The translations under genes and the position numbers were made by a program. From contig DAQG01000114.1 of the NCBI GenBank assembly GCA_002502785.1, positions 1 through 22,992 of the forward strand: a stretch of DNA of 22,992 bases, in the 5' to 3' direction. Position 1 is the first letter of the stretch, and each line of letters opens with the position of its first letter. The DNA is from Methanothrix harundinacea. Lineage in GTDB: Archaea; Halobacteriota; Methanosarcinia; Methanotrichales; Methanotrichaceae. Below are positions 21,983-22,992 of the stretch, one piece after another. Under the pieces are notes generated by a model. That model saw only the letters and a program-made list of their open reading frames with translations, did no database searches and had not been told where the DNA came from.

Positions 21983-22442
21983 AACATTTTGCCCCCCACT
22001 TCGAGTTCTTCGATCGGGTCAGCTTGGCGGCCTAAGATCTAGCGGTAGTATCGCCTGTAGAGGATGTATATTCTAGTTTTTAGCGACGGTTCAGCAATTA
22101 AGACGATGGTATCTGGCCTAAGGGTGGGGGACTGAATACAAGGATTGTCGGAGCTTGAAAAAGACAGGCTATAGGGTTCTCAGTCTCGTTTCATGGTCCA
22201 TGAGGTAGCGGGCTGTCACCCGGATCATCGTCATCCATGAACATTCTCTCCAGGAACGCTTGAGGGGGATCTTAGAGCAATATCTCATACCTGCTAATTT
22301 TTATAGTTAGGTGTTTACATACTTGTAATACCTGCTCGGTAGCTTTACGTCTACTAACGAGGAGTACCTATGATATGATTCATGCGATGGGCAAAGCATT
22401 AAGGCAGGATGTAGTGTATTATATAAAAATTTGGTGTGGCAC
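21983..22442. other. 460-bp gap without a recognised gene
   Basis: Between the cupin start and the AT-rich last gene I find no recognisable protein. Structures seen are a 13-bp palindrome TCATGGTCCATGA (22191-22203) and a short CGGG/CCCG hairpin just after it. The 9-mer ATACCTGCT occurs twice, near 22287 and 22328. Composition changes from GC-rich to AT-rich at about 22270. Short minus-strand frames in the middle (up to about 40 residues) match nothing known to me and may be remnants of a decayed gene. Confidence 0.45.
22418..22429 (+). promoter_or_regulatory. TATA box of the last gene
   Basis: ATTATATAAAAA is a strong archaeal TATA element whose left end lies 25 bp upstream of the ATG at 22443. 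No Shine-Dalgarno sequence is seen, so the mRNA is probably leaderless, or translation begins at a later in-frame ATG (22521). Confidence 0.5.
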
Positions 22443-22992
22443 ATGGGTGAAACAAGCAGCAATTCCGGGTATGCGAATAATATAAAGACTGGATCATTAA
22501 CATCAGTTAAATCGATCCAAATGAGCCTTTCTGAAGATAGCCGCGAAATCCATTCGGGCACAATGTATGTTTATTCAAAACAGATTAATGAGACTAAAAT
22601 TATCGGAGAAGAGGTTACAAGAAATATAGATAAGACTAATATTCTGAATGTAATCTCATCATTAAAGGCGATTGGTAAACAGCGATGTTTTAATAATTTG
22701 GAATTAAATGATAATTGCAAAGAGTGGGTAACCGATATATTATACAATAGTTTGCAAGATCTTGATTTAAAACTTAAGTATCTTTTAAATGATTTTACAA
22801 ATTCAATGATGACTCGTATGAGGGAGAAAAATAAATACGTCATTTCAATAGTATCTGATAATAATTTACTTATTTGTCATAGCAGGGGTAGAGAAGATAC
22901 CATTACACCAGGATGGAAAGTTGTAAGGAGGATGTTGGATAAAGATAATGTCGACCGATTTGTATTTTTTATAAGGCAGCGTGCCGAATGTG
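22443..22992 (+). CDS. Unrecognised AT-rich gene, 3' partial
   Basis: From ATG 22443 the frame is open for 183 codons to the right edge with no stop, so the gene is cut by the window. Codon use is AT-rich (many AAT, ATA, TTA), unlike the GC-rich neighbours, which points to recent transfer or a mobile region. The N-terminal 45 residues are Ser/Asn-rich. The middle (about 60-125) is Leu-rich and probably helical. Residues about 127-175 (KYVISIVSDNNLLICHSRG, TPGWKVVRRMLD, DRFVFFI) suggest alternating strands and helices of a compact alpha/beta domain. I do not recognise the family. The last six codons lie in an 18-bp inverted copy of the window start, so they could be an assembly artefact. Confidence 0.65.
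   Translation, partial: MGETSSNSGYANNIKTGSLTSVKSIQMSLSEDSREIHSGTMYVYSKQINETKIIGEEVTRNIDKTNILNVISSLKAIGKQRCFNNLELNDNCKEWVTDILYNSLQDLDLKLKYLLNDFTNSMMTRMREKNKYVISIVSDNNLLICHSRGREDTITPGWKVVRRMLDKDNVDRFVFFIRQRAEC
22975..22992 (-). repeat. Right copy of the terminal inverted repeat
   Basis: GGCAGCGTGCCGAATGTG (22975-22992) is the reverse complement of bases 2-19. It ends exactly at the window edge, inside the open frame of the last gene, so the true length of the repeat is unknown. Confidence 0.8.

Noticed and set aside
22173..22290. Possible transposase remnant on the minus strand
   Set aside because: A short frame of about 40 residues exists but contains no motif of any transposase family I know.
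22307..22843. Two minus-strand frames in the AT-rich end
   Set aside because: They overlap the promoter and the open plus-strand gene, and have no recognisable motif.
1..22992. CRISPR array, insertion sequence, rRNA or prophage genes
   Set aside because: No regularly spaced repeats, no transposase or integrase, no rRNA and no phage genes were found.

Overview
The window looks like a chromosomal segment of a methanogenic archaeon, most likely a relative of Methanothrix (Methanosaeta). Supporting signs are a TATA-binding protein, Alba, Bud32, a split GMP synthetase subunit, an Lhr-type helicase, a Pab1020-type RNA ligase, an intron-containing tRNA, TATA boxes 23-28 bp ahead of start codons, and secreted proteins with DUF11- and CARDB-like domains. 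The genus is an inference from content and style; no rRNA is present. Most of the window is GC-rich with archaeal codon use, and the last roughly 700 bp are clearly AT-rich.

Layout. 1-920: 3' part of a DUF11-type surface protein. 1175-2089: GMP synthase subunit B, convergent with a hisA-hisB pair on the minus strand (2111-3483). 3612-4232: a secreted CARDB-like protein. 4424-7372: an Lhr-type helicase, divergent from a SLOG/TIGR00725 protein (7424-7882) across a 51-bp symmetric promoter. 7995-8630: two small membrane-associated proteins. 9002-10348: histidyl-tRNA synthetase. 10510-11061: TBP. 11238-11329: tRNA-Thr(CGU) with an 18-nt intron.

11410-17798 is the most unusual part. On the minus strand, five consecutive CBS-domain proteins (2+4+4+4+4 = 18 CBS domains) run through close or overlapping stop/start junctions directly into an ATP-dependent RNA ligase. 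An archaeal LOR/SDH-type (TIGR00300, ornithine-cyclodeaminase-like) enzyme with its own promoter follows. An inverted repeat overlaps the TATA box of the CBS operon. CBS pairs usually bind adenosine-containing ligands, and the ligase consumes ATP and handles RNA ends, so a nucleotide-sensing array controlling RNA ligation is a testable idea. It is not demonstrated here.

17903-21575 is housekeeping: moaB, divergent from a DUF1786-bud32 pair, then alba-purN-HIT. 21623-21955 is a cupin. A gene-poor 460-bp stretch then leads into an AT-rich, unrecognised gene that runs off the window. The first and last bases of the window form an exact 18-bp inverted repeat, which may be an assembly-edge effect or a real repeat.

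Regulation pattern: genes at the head of transcription units mostly look leaderless (TATA box about 23-28 bp before the start codon), while genes inside operons have Shine-Dalgarno sequences. The hisB product lacks several residues that bind metal in the family.
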